Below are positions 27,659 to 36,894 of a stretch of 64,000 nucleotides of DNA, one piece after another; positions within the stretch are counted from its first letter, which is position 1; every line of letters begins with the position of its first letter. The stretch comes from Flavobacterium dankookense (GTDB lineage Bacteria; Bacteroidota; Bacteroidia; Flavobacteriales; Flavobacteriaceae): assembly GCF_004362665.1 (NCBI RefSeq), contig NZ_SNXR01000012.1:434001-498000 (forward strand), given 5' to 3'. The notes below the pieces were generated by a model. The model was not told the DNA's origin, ran no database searches, and saw only the letters and a program-made list of their open reading frames with translations. The position numbers and the translations under genes were made by a program.

Positions 27659-28630
27659 ATGAAGAAAAGATTGGAAGCTGAATTAATAAGCATTGCACAT
27701 CGAATTTTGAAGTTAAAAAATAAGTCGGAAATCGACCAATTGTATAAAGAAACCCGAAAATTATACGAAGCGCTTTCGATTCTGAAATTTCATGAAGAAA
27801 ATTATGCAGTACTAAAAAATGAGGTTTCTCATGAAGAAATTGAGCAAAAGGTAGAATCGTTTTTGGCACAAGAAGAAATTACTACACCAATAGATTTACC
27901 AATTGTTGAAGCTGAACCAATTGCTGAAGCAAAAGAAGAAATCATCGAAACGATTGAACAAGTTGAGGAAGAGGAACCAATCGTTGTTGGCGAAATTATT
28001 CTTGAGGAAGAAGATGAGGTTGAAGACGAAAGTTTTGAAGATAATGATGTAGCCGAAGCAAAAGACAAAGAAGATCACGAAAGCGATGCTTTGGCTGGCG
28101 GAAATTTTAAACCTGCTTTTGAACTTTCTTTTGAGGCTGAAGATGAAACAGAAACGGAAGAAGAACCTGAAATTGAAGCCGTAATCGAAGAAACGCAACC
28201 TGAAGTAATTGAGGAAAAAAAACCAGAACCTGTTGAAGCCAAACAGGTTACAATGGACGATATTTTTGGTGATAGTTACAAAGAACCTGTTTTTGTAAAA
28301 CCAAATGAAGTAACATTAAACGATAAGTTCATCTCGGTTTTTGACCAAGAACAAAAAGAAAAAGACGAACCAAAAGTCGTTTCGCTCAACGATGTATTGT
28401 CCAATTCAATTTCTATTTCGTTGAATGACAGAGTTGCTTTTGTAAAGCATCTTTTTAACGAAAGTAACGAAGATTACAACCGAGTTTTATCGCAATTGAA
28501 TACGTTTGACACTTTTGCTGACGCGAAAAACTTCTTAAATGAAATGGTTATTCCGGAATACAATTACTGGGTTGGAAAAGAAGAATATTTGGAGCGATTT
28601 TTAGAAATCGTGGAGAAAAAATTCAAATAA
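27659..28630 (+). CDS. Acidic, coiled-coil hypothetical protein
   Basis: 323 residues, no signal peptide. Residues 1-70 are predicted helical (LEAELISIAHRILKLKNKSEIDQLYKETR style), residues about 70-215 are extremely Glu-rich and probably disordered, and residues about 225-323 form a compact C-terminal part (SISLNDRVAFVKHLFNESNEDYNRVLSQLN and VIPEYNYWVGKEEYLERFLEIVEKKFK). I recall similar unnamed proteins upstream of rsmI in flavobacteria but know no function. It lies 10 bases before rsmI on the same strand, so the two are probably cotranscribed. Confidence 0.82.
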   Translation: MKKRLEAELISIAHRILKLKNKSEIDQLYKETRKLYEALSILKFHEENYAVLKNEVSHEEIEQKVESFLAQEEITTPIDLPIVEAEPIAEAKEEIIETIEQVEEEEPIVVGEIILEEEDEVEDESFEDNDVAEAKDKEDHESDALAGGNFKPAFELSFEAEDETETEEEPEIEAVIEETQPEVIEEKKPEPVEAKQVTMDDIFGDSYKEPVFVKPNEVTLNDKFISVFDQEQKEKDEPKVVSLNDVLSNSISISLNDRVAFVKHLFNESNEDYNRVLSQLNTFDTFADAKNFLNEMVIPEYNYWVGKEEYLERFLEIVEKKFK

Positions 28631-28640
28631 TTTCGCTTAA

Positions 28641-29312
28641 ATGTCCAAACTTTATATAGTTCCAACGCCAATTGGTAATCTTGACGACATGACTTTCAGA
28701 GCAATTCAGGTTTTGAAAGAAGCCGATTTGATTTTGGCAGAAGACACACGAACTAGCGGAAAACTTCTCAAACATTTTGAAATTTCCACACACATGCATA
28801 GTCATCACATGCATAACGAACACAAAACGGTGGAAAATTTAATCAAACGATTGCAAGCCGGAGAAACCATTGCGTTAATTAGCGATGCTGGAACGCCAGC
28901 TATTTCCGATCCTGGATTTTTGTTAACGCGCGCTTGTGTTGAAAATAATATAGAAGTCGATTGTTTGCCTGGCGCAACGGCTTTTGTTCCTGCGTTGGTC
29001 AATAGCGGTTTGCCAAATGACCGATTTATATTCGAAGGTTTTTTGCCCGAAAAAAAAGGAAGACAAACTCGATTTTTAGCTCTTGCTGAAGAAACCCGAA
29101 CGATGATTTTCTATGTTTCGCCACATAAATTAGTAAAAACTTTAGCGGAATTCATCCAATATTTTGGCACCGAAAGACCGGTTTCAGTTTCACGAGAATT
29201 ATCTAAACTACACGAAGAAACCATTCGCGGAACAGCTGAAGATGTTTTAAAACACTTTGAAGTTAAACCTCCGAAAGGAGAAATTGTTGTGGTTGTTGGC
29301 GGGAAAAAATAG
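28641..29312 (+). CDS. rsmI: 16S rRNA (cytidine-1402 2'-O)-methyltransferase
   Basis: 223 residues of the tetrapyrrole-methylase fold. The signature KLYIVPTPIGNLDDMTFRAI and ILAEDTRTSGKLL, followed by LISDAGTPAISDPGFLL and PGATAFVPALVNSGLP, identify RsmI, which methylates C1402 in the ribosomal decoding site using S-adenosylmethionine. Slightly shorter than the 280-290-residue enterobacterial protein because it ends soon after the catalytic domain (GEIVVVVGGKK), as is common in Bacteroidota. Confidence 0.94.
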   Translation: MSKLYIVPTPIGNLDDMTFRAIQVLKEADLILAEDTRTSGKLLKHFEISTHMHSHHMHNEHKTVENLIKRLQAGETIALISDAGTPAISDPGFLLTRACVENNIEVDCLPGATAFVPALVNSGLPNDRFIFEGFLPEKKGRQTRFLALAEETRTMIFYVSPHKLVKTLAEFIQYFGTERPVSVSRELSKLHEETIRGTAEDVLKHFEVKPPKGEIVVVVGGKK

Positions 29313-29366
29313 TGTTCAGTATTCAGTTTGTAGTTAGCAGTTGAATATTTTTATTTATAATGAATT

Positions 29367-29837
29367 ATGAAAAAATATCTTTTCCTTTTGTTAATATCAG
29401 CAATCCTGTTTTCTTGTATAAAAGAAGAGAAAGATGATAGTTATGAGTTTCTCTATAATAATTTTATCGAATCAATACGTTATAATAATATAGAGAATAA
29501 AAATTTTTATTTTGCGGGTTTGCAAAAATATAAATCCGATTCTTTAGAATTGAAAAATTGTGAATTTCACTATAACTTGACTTCTAATATATCAAAAAAG
29601 TTAAATAATTTAGATTATACAGACAGAGTTAAGGTTTTTAAATTTAGAGATTCCGTTTTGAAAATTCTTAATAGAAATTTTAAATACTATAAAGAGCATG
29701 ACAAACTTAATCTAAATGATAGTGTTTTTAAAAAAATGATACAATATAAAATGTCAATGGTTTTAAATGAATATCTTTCTTTTCATATTTTTAAACCAAC
29801 TGCATTAAGAGTTGCTGAAGACGAGGAAAATAAGTAG
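29367..29837 (+). CDS. Hypothetical lipoprotein
   Basis: 156 residues. A short signal with a lipobox (LISAILFSC) predicts a lipid-anchored envelope protein; the rest is helical and Lys/Asn-rich with no motif I recognise. The 54 bases before it contain the simple-sequence-like run CAGTATTCAGTTTGTAGTTA, a type of spacer often seen between flavobacterial genes. It is convergent with adenine deaminase. AT content is higher than its neighbours, consistent with an accessory gene. Confidence 0.7.
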   Translation: MKKYLFLLLISAILFSCIKEEKDDSYEFLYNNFIESIRYNNIENKNFYFAGLQKYKSDSLELKNCEFHYNLTSNISKKLNNLDYTDRVKVFKFRDSVLKILNRNFKYYKEHDKLNLNDSVFKKMIQYKMSMVLNEYLSFHIFKPTALRVAEDEENK

Positions 29838-29892
29838 TTTATATACTAAAAATATAGTTTTGGGTTTTCACAGAGTTTTTTCTCCCTTAAAA

Positions 29893-31515
29893 CTATTCCA
29901 CAACCAAATCCGTAAACGCAAAACTTTTTCCACTAAACAAACCTTTATCCGATAATTTCAAATCAGGAATGACGAGCAATGCCATGAATGACAATGTCAT
30001 AAACGGTGCTTTTAACGAACTGCCTAATTCTTTTGCCATAGCGTCAATTTCTTGATACAATCGTCCAGCTTCCCAGCCGTTTTGGTCGCTCATAATTCCT
30101 GCAACTGGCAAGGCTAATGATTTTTTCTCGTTACCGTTTACTGCACAAATTCCGCCCGTGTTTTCAATTATTAGATTTACCGCGTTTAAAATTTCTTCGT
30201 CAGATGTACCAACAACCACAATATTATGACAATCATGCGCTACTGAACTGGCAATCGCACCTTTTTTCAATCCAAAGTTTTTGATGAAAGCTATCGCTGG
30301 TTCAGCATTGGAATACCGATTAACAACCGCCATTTTTAATACATCATTTTCCACATCGGAAACTAAATTTCCATCCACAATTTTTGGCGTGCAATGAATT
30401 TCATTAGTAATCAATTGTCCTTCCAAAGCTTCAATAACGCGAATGGTTTTTGCCGAACTTTTTACTTCAAAATCGTTTAAAACTTTAGCCGAAGTATTGA
30501 AATTATTTGGTTTTTCAAAATCAACATGTTGAACAAATGATTTTCCGTTTTCAGCAACCAATTCGCCATTGATATACGTTTGTTTTACTTTGAAATCGGT
30601 TAAATTTTCTACAACAATAAAATCGGCAGCATCGTTTTCTTGCAACAAACCAACATCCATTTTGTAATGTTTCACCGGATTGATACACGCCACTTGCAAC
30701 ACTTTGAAAACATCAAAACCTTTTGCAATTGCTCGTACGCAAAGTTGGTTGATATGACCAACAATCAAATCATCTGGATGTTTATCATCGGAACAAAACA
30801 TCATGTTTTCATAATTTTCGGGAAGCAAATCAATCAGCGCCTCAAAATTTTTGGCAGCACTTCCTTCACGGATAATGACTTTCATTCCAAGCGACAATTT
30901 TTCGGCAGCTTCGTCATAGGTAAAACATTCATGATCGGTAGAAATTCCGGCAGAAATATATTTTTTTATTGGTTCGCCTCGCAATCCTGGCGCATGACCA
31001 TCAATGGGTTTGTTGAAATGTTTTGCCCAAGCTATTTTTTTCAAAACTTCTTCATCATCAAACAAAACACCAGGATAATTCATCATTTCTGCCAAATAAT
31101 AAATATCGGGATGTGCCATTAATTCCTTAATTTCTTCTGAATCAATCACAGCTCCAGCAGTTTCAAAAAACGTTGCCGGAACACATGATGGCGCACCAAA
31201 ATGAAATTTCAACGGTACTTTTTTTCCATTTTCAATCATATAATAAACGCCATCTTTCCCCAGAACATTCGCTATTTCATGCGGATCCGAAATCGTCGCT
31301 ACAGTTCCATGCAAAACCGCAATTTTAGCAAATTCCGACGGAACCAACATCGAACTTTCAATATGAATGTGCGAATCGATAAATCCCGGAAGAATATACT
31401 CTTGAACGTTGTGTTCTTTTTCGATTATGGAACTAATTTTTCCGTTTTCTATAGTAATTTCACCCGAAAAAATTCGTTTGTTTAGAATATCGACAATTTG
31501 ACCTTGAATTTGCAT
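29893..31515 (-). CDS. ade: Adenine deaminase
   Basis: 540 residues from the ATG at 31515. An in-frame start at 31608 would add 31 residues unlike the family and overlap the divergent gene and its promoter, so it was not used. The enzyme deaminates adenine to hypoxanthine in purine salvage. Seen: the amidohydrolase metal motif [47 protein letters not shown], and the C-terminal [19 protein letters not shown] and [17 protein letters not shown]. These match the Ade family and not the adenosine-deaminase fold. Confidence 0.95.
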   Translation of the reverse strand: MQIQGQIVDILNKRIFSGEITIENGKISSIIEKEHNVQEYILPGFIDSHIHIESSMLVPSEFAKIAVLHGTVATISDPHEIANVLGKDGVYYMIENGKKVPLKFHFGAPSCVPATFFETAGAVIDSEEIKELMAHPDIYYLAEMMNYPGVLFDDEEVLKKIAWAKHFNKPIDGHAPGLRGEPIKKYISAGISTDHECFTYDEAAEKLSLGMKVIIREGSAAKNFEALIDLLPENYENMMFCSDDKHPDDLIVGHINQLCVRAIAKGFDVFKVLQVACINPVKHYKMDVGLLQENDAADFIVVENLTDFKVKQTYINGELVAENGKSFVQHVDFEKPNNFNTSAKVLNDFEVKSSAKTIRVIEALEGQLITNEIHCTPKIVDGNLVSDVENDVLKMAVVNRYSNAEPAIAFIKNFGLKKGAIASSVAHDCHNIVVVGTSDEEILNAVNLIIENTGGICAVNGNEKKSLALPVAGIMSDQNGWEAGRLYQEIDAMAKELGSSLKAPFMTLSFMALLVIPDLKLSDKGLFSGKSFAFTDLVVE

Positions 31516-31588
31516 TTGAAAAATATTATTATTCAAAAGTAACAAATTATAAATTGAAAATACTTGTTCTTTTTTGTAGTGTTTTTTG

Positions 31589-31596
31589 TATTTTTG
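31589..31596 (+). promoter_or_regulatory. -7 promoter box for the 113-residue membrane protein
   Basis: TATTTTTG fits TAnnTTTG, only 4 bases before the ATG at 31601, implying an almost leaderless message. It also argues against the longer adenine deaminase start that would cover it. Confidence 0.45.
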
Positions 31597-31600
31597 GTAA

Positions 31601-31942
31601 ATGAACAAAGTTTATAATCAAGAAATATTTACTTCTCTGATGAAAGAATTTCTTCTTCTTCAGTTTGTTGTTGTATTGATAACTTTTTTTATCTATAAAT
31701 TTTATATGGATAATCTAAAAAAAGGCAAAGTGATTTTTTTAGTTAACGTAGTTATATATTCAATTCTAAACTTTTATCTGATTTATCAAATTTTTATTGA
31801 ACCTGATTTGAGAGTTGGTGGAATAAGTTTTGCTTTTGAAATGTATAGTTTGTTTTTAGCACTACTTTTTATTGTTGTTTTATTACTTGAATATGTTCTG
31901 TTGAAATTTATAGTTTTTAAATTTTTGTTTAAAAAATCATAA
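31601..31942 (+). CDS. Hypothetical membrane protein upstream of recJ
   Basis: 113 residues with about three membrane segments (about 17-32, 43-62 and 77-108) and a basic tail (FKFLFKKS). No family recognised. It ends 27 bases before recJ, and that gap is filled by an AATTACGAATT-type repeat, so the two may share a transcript. Confidence 0.65.
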   Translation: MNKVYNQEIFTSLMKEFLLLQFVVVLITFFIYKFYMDNLKKGKVIFLVNVVIYSILNFYLIYQIFIEPDLRVGGISFAFEMYSLFLALLFIVVLLLEYVLLKFIVFKFLFKKS

Positions 31943-31970
31943 TTCGTAATTCTCAATTCGTAATTAATTA
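31938..31970. repeat. AATTACGAATT-type short repeat upstream of recJ
   Basis: The sequence between the membrane protein stop and the recJ ATG consists of two copies of AATTCGTAATT with a short spacer. On the minus strand it reads AATTACGAATT. The same unit occurs in tandem inside dxs at 58193-58221. Confidence 0.65.
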
Positions 31971-33658
31971 TGCGCTGGACTATAAAACCAAAACCTTCTC
32001 AAGAAAAAGTAAAACATTTAGTTGATGAACTCAAAGTGGATGAGTTGATTGCTACGCTTTTGGTGCAACGTGGCATTGAAACTTTTGACGATGCGCGACA
32101 GTTTTTTCGTCCGAGTTTGGATGATTTGCACAATCCGTATTTAATGAAAGATATGGACAAAGCGGTTTCTCGCATTGAAAAAGCGATTGTAGATGGAGAA
32201 AACATTTTGGTTTTTGGCGATTATGATGTGGATGGAACAACAGCAGTTTCATTGATGTCGAGCTATTTAAAAAGTTTTTATCCCAACATTGCGACTTATA
32301 TTCCCGATCGATATGATGAAGGTTATGGTATTTCGTATAAAGGAATTGACTTTGCCGAAGACAATGGTTTTTCACTGATTATTGCGTTGGATTGTGGTAT
32401 AAAATCGATTGAGCATGTGCTTTATGCTAAAGAAAAGAATATTGATTTTATCATTTGTGATCACCATCGACCGGGCGAAACTTTGCCCGAAGCTGTTGCT
32501 GTTTTAGATCCAAAACGTGATGATTGCAGTTATCCGTATGATGAACTTTGTGGTTGTGGTGTTGGTTTTAAATTGGTTCAAGCCTTAGCACAAAACCGAA
32601 ATCAAACCATTGAAGATTTAATTCCTTATTTGGATTTGGTTGCTACGGCAATTGCGGCTGATATTGTTCCGATTACGGGAGAAAATCGGGTTTTGGCAAA
32701 ATTTGGATTAGAAGTTATCAATTCCAATCCACGACCAGGAATTAAGGCTTTGATTCAAAATGTAAAAAAGAAAGTTTTAACCATTACGGATGTCGTATTT
32801 ATCATTGCACCGCGAATTAATGCTGCGGGAAGAATAAAACACGGTAACGAAGCGGTGGCATTACTAACGGAATATGATTTAGATCAAGCGGAAATTTTTG
32901 CTTCCGAAATTGAGCAACACAATTCGGATAGAAAAGATTTAGACAAACAAATTACGGTGGAAGCGCTTTCGCAAATAGAAGAAAATAACGAAAAAGAAAA
33001 GTTTACTACCGTTGTTTATAATGAAAATTGGCACAAAGGCGTGATTGGAATTGTGGCTTCTCGATTGACTGAAACCTATTATCGTCCGACGATTGTTTTT
33101 ACGAAAAGTGGTGATAAATTGGCTGCTTCGGCACGATCAGTGAAAGATTTTGATGTTTATAATGCGTTGGAAGCTTGTGCGGAACATTTGGAGCAATTTG
33201 GTGGACACATGTATGCTGCAGGAATGACTTTGAAGGAAGAAAATTATCTTGTTTTCAAAGAAGCTTTTGAAAAAGAAGTGGAAAAAACCATTCCTCCTGA
33301 TTTGTTAATTCCGGAAATATCGGTTGATGCTGAAATTGACTTATCCGATATTAATGAAAGATTGATTAGAATTTTAAACCAATTTGAACCTTTCGGGCCA
33401 CAAAATATGACACCGGTTTTTATGTGTAAAAATGTAAAAGATACGGGTTATGGTAAAACAATTGGTCAAAGTGATGAGCATTTAAAACTTTTTGTTAAGC
33501 AAAATGGAAGTGAAGGTTTTGGCGTAATTGGTTTTGGATTGGGAAATAAATTGGAATTGACTAAAAATCAAAATCCGTTTGATATCGCTTTTTGTATTGA
33601 TGAAAATGAATTTAATGGCAATGTTACGGTTCAATTGCGATTGAAGGATTTGAGGTGA
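31970..33658 (+). CDS. recJ: Single-stranded-DNA-specific exonuclease RecJ
   Basis: 562 residues, normal for RecJ. A 5'-3' ssDNA exonuclease in recombination and mismatch repair. The DHH phosphoesterase motifs are present: DYDVDGTTA (84 on), the DCG at about 141 and DHH at 164-166, then the DHHA1 region with GGHMYAAGM (about residue 415) and the OB-fold tail. It is followed by a double palindrome terminator shared with lpxH. Confidence 0.96.
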   Translation: MRWTIKPKPSQEKVKHLVDELKVDELIATLLVQRGIETFDDARQFFRPSLDDLHNPYLMKDMDKAVSRIEKAIVDGENILVFGDYDVDGTTAVSLMSSYLKSFYPNIATYIPDRYDEGYGISYKGIDFAEDNGFSLIIALDCGIKSIEHVLYAKEKNIDFIICDHHRPGETLPEAVAVLDPKRDDCSYPYDELCGCGVGFKLVQALAQNRNQTIEDLIPYLDLVATAIAADIVPITGENRVLAKFGLEVINSNPRPGIKALIQNVKKKVLTITDVVFIIAPRINAAGRIKHGNEAVALLTEYDLDQAEIFASEIEQHNSDRKDLDKQITVEALSQIEENNEKEKFTTVVYNENWHKGVIGIVASRLTETYYRPTIVFTKSGDKLAASARSVKDFDVYNALEACAEHLEQFGGHMYAAGMTLKEENYLVFKEAFEKEVEKTIPPDLLIPEISVDAEIDLSDINERLIRILNQFEPFGPQNMTPVFMCKNVKDTGYGKTIGQSDEHLKLFVKQNGSEGFGVIGFGLGNKLELTKNQNPFDIAFCIDENEFNGNVTVQLRLKDLR

Positions 33659-33668
33659 TTTTACTCTG

Positions 33669-33701
33669 AACTCTAACAGAGTTTCGAACTCTGTTAGAGT
33701 T
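33669..33701. terminator. Double palindrome, probably a bidirectional terminator
   Basis: Two 15-bp arms AACTCTAACAGAGTT and AACTCTGTTAGAGTT are perfect inverted repeats around TCG. Each arm is itself a palindrome with a 3-nt centre, so the site can fold as one long hairpin or as two small ones. It lies between convergent recJ and lpxH. There is no strong T-run, so termination is inferred from structure and place. Confidence 0.7.
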
Positions 33702-33713
33702 GAAAGTTTATTT

Positions 33714-34469
33714 CTATTTATATTCTTTCAACTCAAAGTTTTCTCCATCAAAAACACCATAAGTGAAATAACCAATCCAATCGCCGAGGTTGGCATATTG
33801 TGAGTTTTCGCCAACTGGAATTATCATCGGTAAATGGCGATGGCCGAAGACAAAGTAATTGTAGTGTTTGATTTCTAGTTTTCGTTTGGCATATTGCACT
33901 AACCATTCGTTTTCTTCGCCTAGGAATTTAACATCGGCTTCGCCAGAAATTAATTTGTTTTTTACGGAAAGATATTGTGCTAATTTCACGCCAACATCAG
34001 GATGCAGCCATCGGAACAGCCATTTTGAAAACGGATTGGTGAAAACTTTTTTCATTCGTTTGTAGCCTTTGTCGCCTGGACCTTTTCCGTCGCCGTGACC
34101 AATTAGAAAGGTTTTTCCATTGAAGGTATATTCTTGATTGTCATGATAAACCGGAATATTGAGTTCTTTTTCGAAATAATTGTGCATCCACAAATCATGA
34201 TTGCCTACAAAGAAGTAAATTGGAATTCCGCTGTCGCGAATTTCGGCTAGTTTGCCTAAAACTCTCACGAAACCTTTGGGAACAACGGTTTTGTATTCAA
34301 ACCAAAAATCGAACAAATCACCTAATAGAAAAATGCATTCTGCATCTTTTTTTACATCGTCAAGCCAAGCAACAAATTTTTGTTCGCGTGGAAAACTAGC
34401 TTCGGCGGTTGGTGCGCCAAAATGCTGGTCGGAAGCGAAGTATATTTTTTTATTGGGTTGGATTTGCAT
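33714..34469 (-). CDS. lpxH: UDP-2,3-diacylglucosamine diphosphatase
   Basis: 251 residues of the calcineurin-like phosphoesterase fold. The metal motifs are FASDQHFGAP (D14, H16), LGDLFDFW (about 49-56), VGNHDLWM (88-95), GHGDG and FGHRHLP. This pattern identifies the LpxH branch of lipid A synthesis, which hydrolyses UDP-diacylglucosamine to lipid X. In many Bacteroidota this enzyme has about 250 residues, as here. Confidence 0.92.
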   Translation of the reverse strand: MQIQPNKKIYFASDQHFGAPTAEASFPREQKFVAWLDDVKKDAECIFLLGDLFDFWFEYKTVVPKGFVRVLGKLAEIRDSGIPIYFFVGNHDLWMHNYFEKELNIPVYHDNQEYTFNGKTFLIGHGDGKGPGDKGYKRMKKVFTNPFSKWLFRWLHPDVGVKLAQYLSVKNKLISGEADVKFLGEENEWLVQYAKRKLEIKHYNYFVFGHRHLPMIIPVGENSQYANLGDWIGYFTYGVFDGENFELKEYK

Positions 34470-34621
34470 TTGGTAAAATTAGTGATTTTTTTTAAGAGAC
34501 AAATAGATGATAGATTGGTAGACGATAGACTTTTATGTTTTTTCTGTTTGTCTTTTATCCTTTTGTCTATTTTTTTAAATGATTGCCCAAACGTATATAA
34601 ATATTCGATTTGATCAATTGA

Positions 34622-34717
34622 TAGCCCAGATTGTAGTGAAAATACAAGCTTTTTTGCTTGTATTGTAACGAAAAGCTGGAATGACATCTACTGATATTTC
34701 CCGAGCGATTCGCTTCT
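34622..34717 (+). repeat. Dispersed intergenic structured repeat, copy B
   Basis: Left box TAGCCCAGATTGTAGTGAAA, apical hairpin ATACAAGC-TTTTTT-GCTTGTAT, right box TATTGTAACGAAAAGCTGGA ending at 34680, and downstream box GATTCGCTTCT at 34707-34717. CCAG of the left box can pair with CTGG of the right box. It lies between queD and lpxH. Its total span of 96 bases equals copy C exactly. Confidence 0.8.
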
Positions 34718-34743
34718 TCCTACGACAAGCCTAGGATGACAGT

Positions 34744-35193
34744 TTAGTTATCGGAAGCATACCATTCGGCGAATGAGGTTTCGGTTTCTTGTAGTTTTAA
34801 GGAATGTAGTAGAATTTCTTTTGGCAATCGGTCTTTAATTTTTTTGGCAAAATCGATGACCATGTTTTCACTTGTTGGTTGATATTCGACTAAAATTACA
34901 TGATGACCACGGTTTTTTAGCTCGTTTGCTAACTCAATATGTGGTGTGTTTTGGTTGAAAACAGTGGCGTGATCAAAAATATCGACAATTTCTTCTTTGA
35001 CAATTTTTTTCAAATCAGAAAAATCGATGACCATTCCAAATTTGACATTGGAGTTGTCGGTTATGGGTTTTCCGATTACGGTTACGGATAATTTATAGCT
35101 GTGTCCGTGAACGTTTTTGCATTTTCCGTCATAGCCGTAGAGTGCGTGACCTGTTTCGAATGAAAATTGTTTGGTGATTCTGATGTTACTCAT
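34744..35193 (-). CDS. queD: 6-pyruvoyl-tetrahydropterin synthase / QueD family enzyme
   Basis: 149 residues. Zinc histidines are H16 (FSFETGHALYG) and H29/H31 in NVHGHSYKL, with the catalytic Cys at C25 (KCKNVHGH). VIDFSDLKKIV, DHATVFN and PTSENMVIDFAKKI complete the family pattern. QueD makes 6-carboxy-tetrahydropterin for queuosine; the same fold makes pyruvoyl-tetrahydropterin, and sequence alone here does not exclude that. A -7 box lies at 35213-35220. Confidence 0.88.
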   Translation of the reverse strand: MSNIRITKQFSFETGHALYGYDGKCKNVHGHSYKLSVTVIGKPITDNSNVKFGMVIDFSDLKKIVKEEIVDIFDHATVFNQNTPHIELANELKNRGHHVILVEYQPTSENMVIDFAKKIKDRLPKEILLHSLKLQETETSFAEWYASDN

Positions 35194-35212
35194 GAAAGAA
35201 GTTTTATAAGTG

Positions 35213-35220
35213 CAAATTTA
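35213..35220 (-). promoter_or_regulatory. -7 promoter box for queD
   Basis: TAAATTTG on the minus strand fits TAnnTTTG, 20 bases upstream of the ATG. Confidence 0.5.
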
Positions 35221-35282
35221 GTAAATAGTAAGTTATCTATTTTAGAAATTTAACCGATGCTTTTTTTGATGGTAAAAAGTAG

Positions 35283-35290
35283 TATATTTG
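35283..35290 (+). promoter_or_regulatory. -7 promoter box for tRNA-Ala
   Basis: TATATTTG lies 13 bases before the mature tRNA 5' end; a TTTG at 35265-35268 is a possible but closely spaced -33 element. Confidence 0.6.
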
Positions 35291-35303
35291 GACTTTCAAT
35301 TTT

Positions 35304-35377
35304 GGGGGATTAGCTCATTTGGCTAGAGCGCTACGCTGGCAGCGTAGAGGTGATCGGTTCGAATCCGATATTCTCCA
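35304..35377 (+). tRNA. tRNA-Ala (anticodon GGC)
   Basis: Complete cloverleaf of 74 nt. The acceptor strands GGGGGAT / ATTCTCC pair with two G-U pairs; the D arm is TAGCTC...GAGC; the anticodon stem is CTACG / CGTAG with loop CTGGCAG, giving anticodon GGC; the T arm holds GGTTCGAATCC. The genomic sequence after the discriminator A is CA, so the 3' CCA is not encoded. A strong terminator follows at 35381. Confidence 0.97.
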
Positions 35378-35380
35378 CAG

Positions 35381-35417
35381 AAAAAGCCAGCATTTTTATA
35401 TGTGCTGGCTTTTTTTA
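35381..35417. terminator. Bidirectional terminator after tRNA-Ala
   Basis: AGCCAGCA / TGCTGGCT stem with A-run before and T-run after; it ends within the stop region of the convergent DUF3109 gene and can serve both. Confidence 0.88.
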
Positions 35418-35987
35418 TTTCTCTTTTTTTAAATCTTCGGCAACTTTTTCTAATTCGGAATACCAATCGGCACCAAATTTTCTTATTAAAGCTTCTTTAA
35501 CAAATTTATAAACAGGAACTTGAAGTTCTTTTCCTAGTGTGCAAGCATCGTTGCAAATATCCCAACGGTCATAGTTTACAGCTGCAAATTCTGAAAAATC
35601 TTTTACTCTAATTGGGTATAAATGGCATGAAACGGGTTTTTTCCAGTCAATAATTCCTTGATTGTAGGCTTGTTCAATGCCGCAAAGTGCTGTTTTTCCA
35701 TCAAAAATAACATAAGCACAGTCTTTATTATCAATTAGAGGTGTTTCTAAATCTTGGTCGGTTCCAACAACCCAAGTTCCAAGTCTTTCGATAACTTCAA
35801 TGCCTTCTTTGCGGAGAAAAGGTTTTACTTTTGGATAAATTTCTTCTAAAATTTTGGTTTCTTCTTGACTTAAAGGTGCGCCAGCATCGCCGTCAACACA
35901 ACAAGCGCCATGACAAGCGGAAAGATTGCAAACAAAATCTTTTTCTAAAATATCTTCTGAAACTATAGTTTTTCCTAACTGAAACAT
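35415..35987 (-). CDS. DUF3109 family cysteine-rich protein
   Basis: 190 residues with nine cysteines (20, 25, 29, 30, 90, 102, 121, 145, 149), arranged [11 protein letters not shown] near the N-terminus and later [18 protein letters not shown] and DICNDAC. This is the DUF3109 pattern, related to the YkgJ-type zinc/iron cluster-binding proteins. Function is not established; metal or Fe-S binding is likely. Divergent from marC with back-to-back -7 boxes. Confidence 0.87.
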   Translation of the reverse strand: MFQLGKTIVSEDILEKDFVCNLSACHGACCVDGDAGAPLSQEETKILEEIYPKVKPFLRKEGIEVIERLGTWVVGTDQDLETPLIDNKDCAYVIFDGKTALCGIEQAYNQGIIDWKKPVSCHLYPIRVKDFSEFAAVNYDRWDICNDACTLGKELQVPVYKFVKEALIRKFGADWYSELEKVAEDLKKEK

Positions 35988-36005
35988 TTCTTTTATTTAA
36001 TGGAG

Positions 36006-36013
36006 CAAAAGTA
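36006..36013 (-). promoter_or_regulatory. -7 promoter box for the DUF3109 gene
   Basis: TACTTTTG on the minus strand, 19 bases upstream of the ATG at 35987. Confidence 0.55.
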
Positions 36014-36049
36014 CAAATGAAAATTGGCTTCTGTGAACTATTAAAAACT

Positions 36050-36057
36050 TAATTTTG
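36050..36057 (+). promoter_or_regulatory. -7 promoter box for marC-like gene
   Basis: TAATTTTG fits TAnnTTTG and overlaps the alternative TTG start at 36055, which therefore should not be used; the ATG at 36067 is 10 bases downstream. Confidence 0.55.
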
Positions 36058-36066
36058 CAAAAAATA

Positions 36067-36648
36067 ATGGAAATGAATTTAGATTTTAGAGAAATAGCAA
36101 CGGCAACAATGGTTCTTTTTGCTGTGATTGATATTGTTGGAAGTATTCCAGTCATTATTGATTTGAGAACAAAGTTTGGACATATTCAATCGGAAAAAGC
36201 TTCTTTGGTTTCGGCTGGAATTATGATTGCTTTTCTTTTTGTTGGAGAAGAGATTTTAAAATTAATTGGAATAGACGTGAACTCGTTTGCTGTGGCAGGT
36301 TCTTTTGTATTGTTTTTTTTGGCACTCGAAATGATTTTAGGTATTAGATTATATCGAGATGAAGAAGCCAACTCCGCTTCGATTGTTCCAATTGCGTTTC
36401 CTTTAATTGCTGGAGCAGGAACGATGACAACTTTACTTTCACTTAGAGCGGAATTTCATTCTATAAATATTATTGTTGCTATTATTTTGAATATAATTTT
36501 AGTTTATGCCGTATTAAAATCATCTTCAAAAATTGAAAAAATGCTGAGCAAAAACGGATTGAGTATCATTAGAAAAGTATTTGGGGTTGTTTTACTGGCA
36601 ATTGCTGTTAAATTATTTGCGGCTAATGTTAAAGACCTTTTTGTATAA
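36067..36648 (+). CDS. MarC family integral membrane protein
   Basis: 193 residues from the ATG at 36067 (another ATG is at 36073). About six membrane segments. The pattern VLFAVIDIVGSIPVIIDL near the start and PIAFPLIAGAGTMTTLL in the middle are MarC/UPF0056 signatures. The name is historical; a role in multidrug resistance was not confirmed in E. coli, and transport function is unknown. Start choice rests on the promoter box covering the earlier TTG. Confidence 0.9.
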   Translation: MEMNLDFREIATATMVLFAVIDIVGSIPVIIDLRTKFGHIQSEKASLVSAGIMIAFLFVGEEILKLIGIDVNSFAVAGSFVLFFLALEMILGIRLYRDEEANSASIVPIAFPLIAGAGTMTTLLSLRAEFHSINIIVAIILNIILVYAVLKSSSKIEKMLSKNGLSIIRKVFGVVLLAIAVKLFAANVKDLFV

Positions 36649-36660
36649 GATTCTTATTTG

Positions 36661-36668
36661 TATTTTTG
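36661..36668 (+). promoter_or_regulatory. -7 promoter box for the 65-residue membrane protein
   Basis: TATTTTTG fits TAnnTTTG, 17 bases upstream of the ATG at 36686. Confidence 0.5.
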
Positions 36669-36685
36669 TCTCATAATTTTATTTC

Positions 36686-36883
36686 ATGAAAATTTTTACT
36701 ACCATATTAATTGTTATTGCCTTCGGATTAATCGTATTCAATGTTACTTTATTGGATTTTGATAAACCATTTGAAGGTGAAAGTTCCATTGCTTTAATTG
36801 GAATTGCAGCAGCGTTGTGTGCCGTTTTCATTCTTTTAATTTTTAGAATGTCTAAAAAAATTGAAGATAAACTCAAAAATTAA
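36686..36883 (+). CDS. Small two-helix membrane protein
   Basis: 65 residues with two membrane segments (about 4-24 and 34-54) separated by an acidic loop (DFDKPFEGESS) and a charged tail (SKKIEDKLKN). No family recognised. Its own -7 box and the short 11-base gap to the next gene suggest a two-gene unit with the flavoprotein downstream. Codon use and start context look genuine. Confidence 0.72.
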   Translation: MKIFTTILIVIAFGLIVFNVTLLDFDKPFEGESSIALIGIAAALCAVFILLIFRMSKKIEDKLKN

Positions 36884-36894
36884 TTTTTCTTTAT

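Noticed and set aside
27829..28198. Ser-rich and Phe-rich minus-strand frames opposite the acidic protein
   Set aside because: Antisense of the GAA/GAT-rich coding region, not independent genes.
31516..31608. 31-residue N-terminal extension of adenine deaminase
   Set aside because: Overlaps the divergent gene and its -7 box and has no family similarity.
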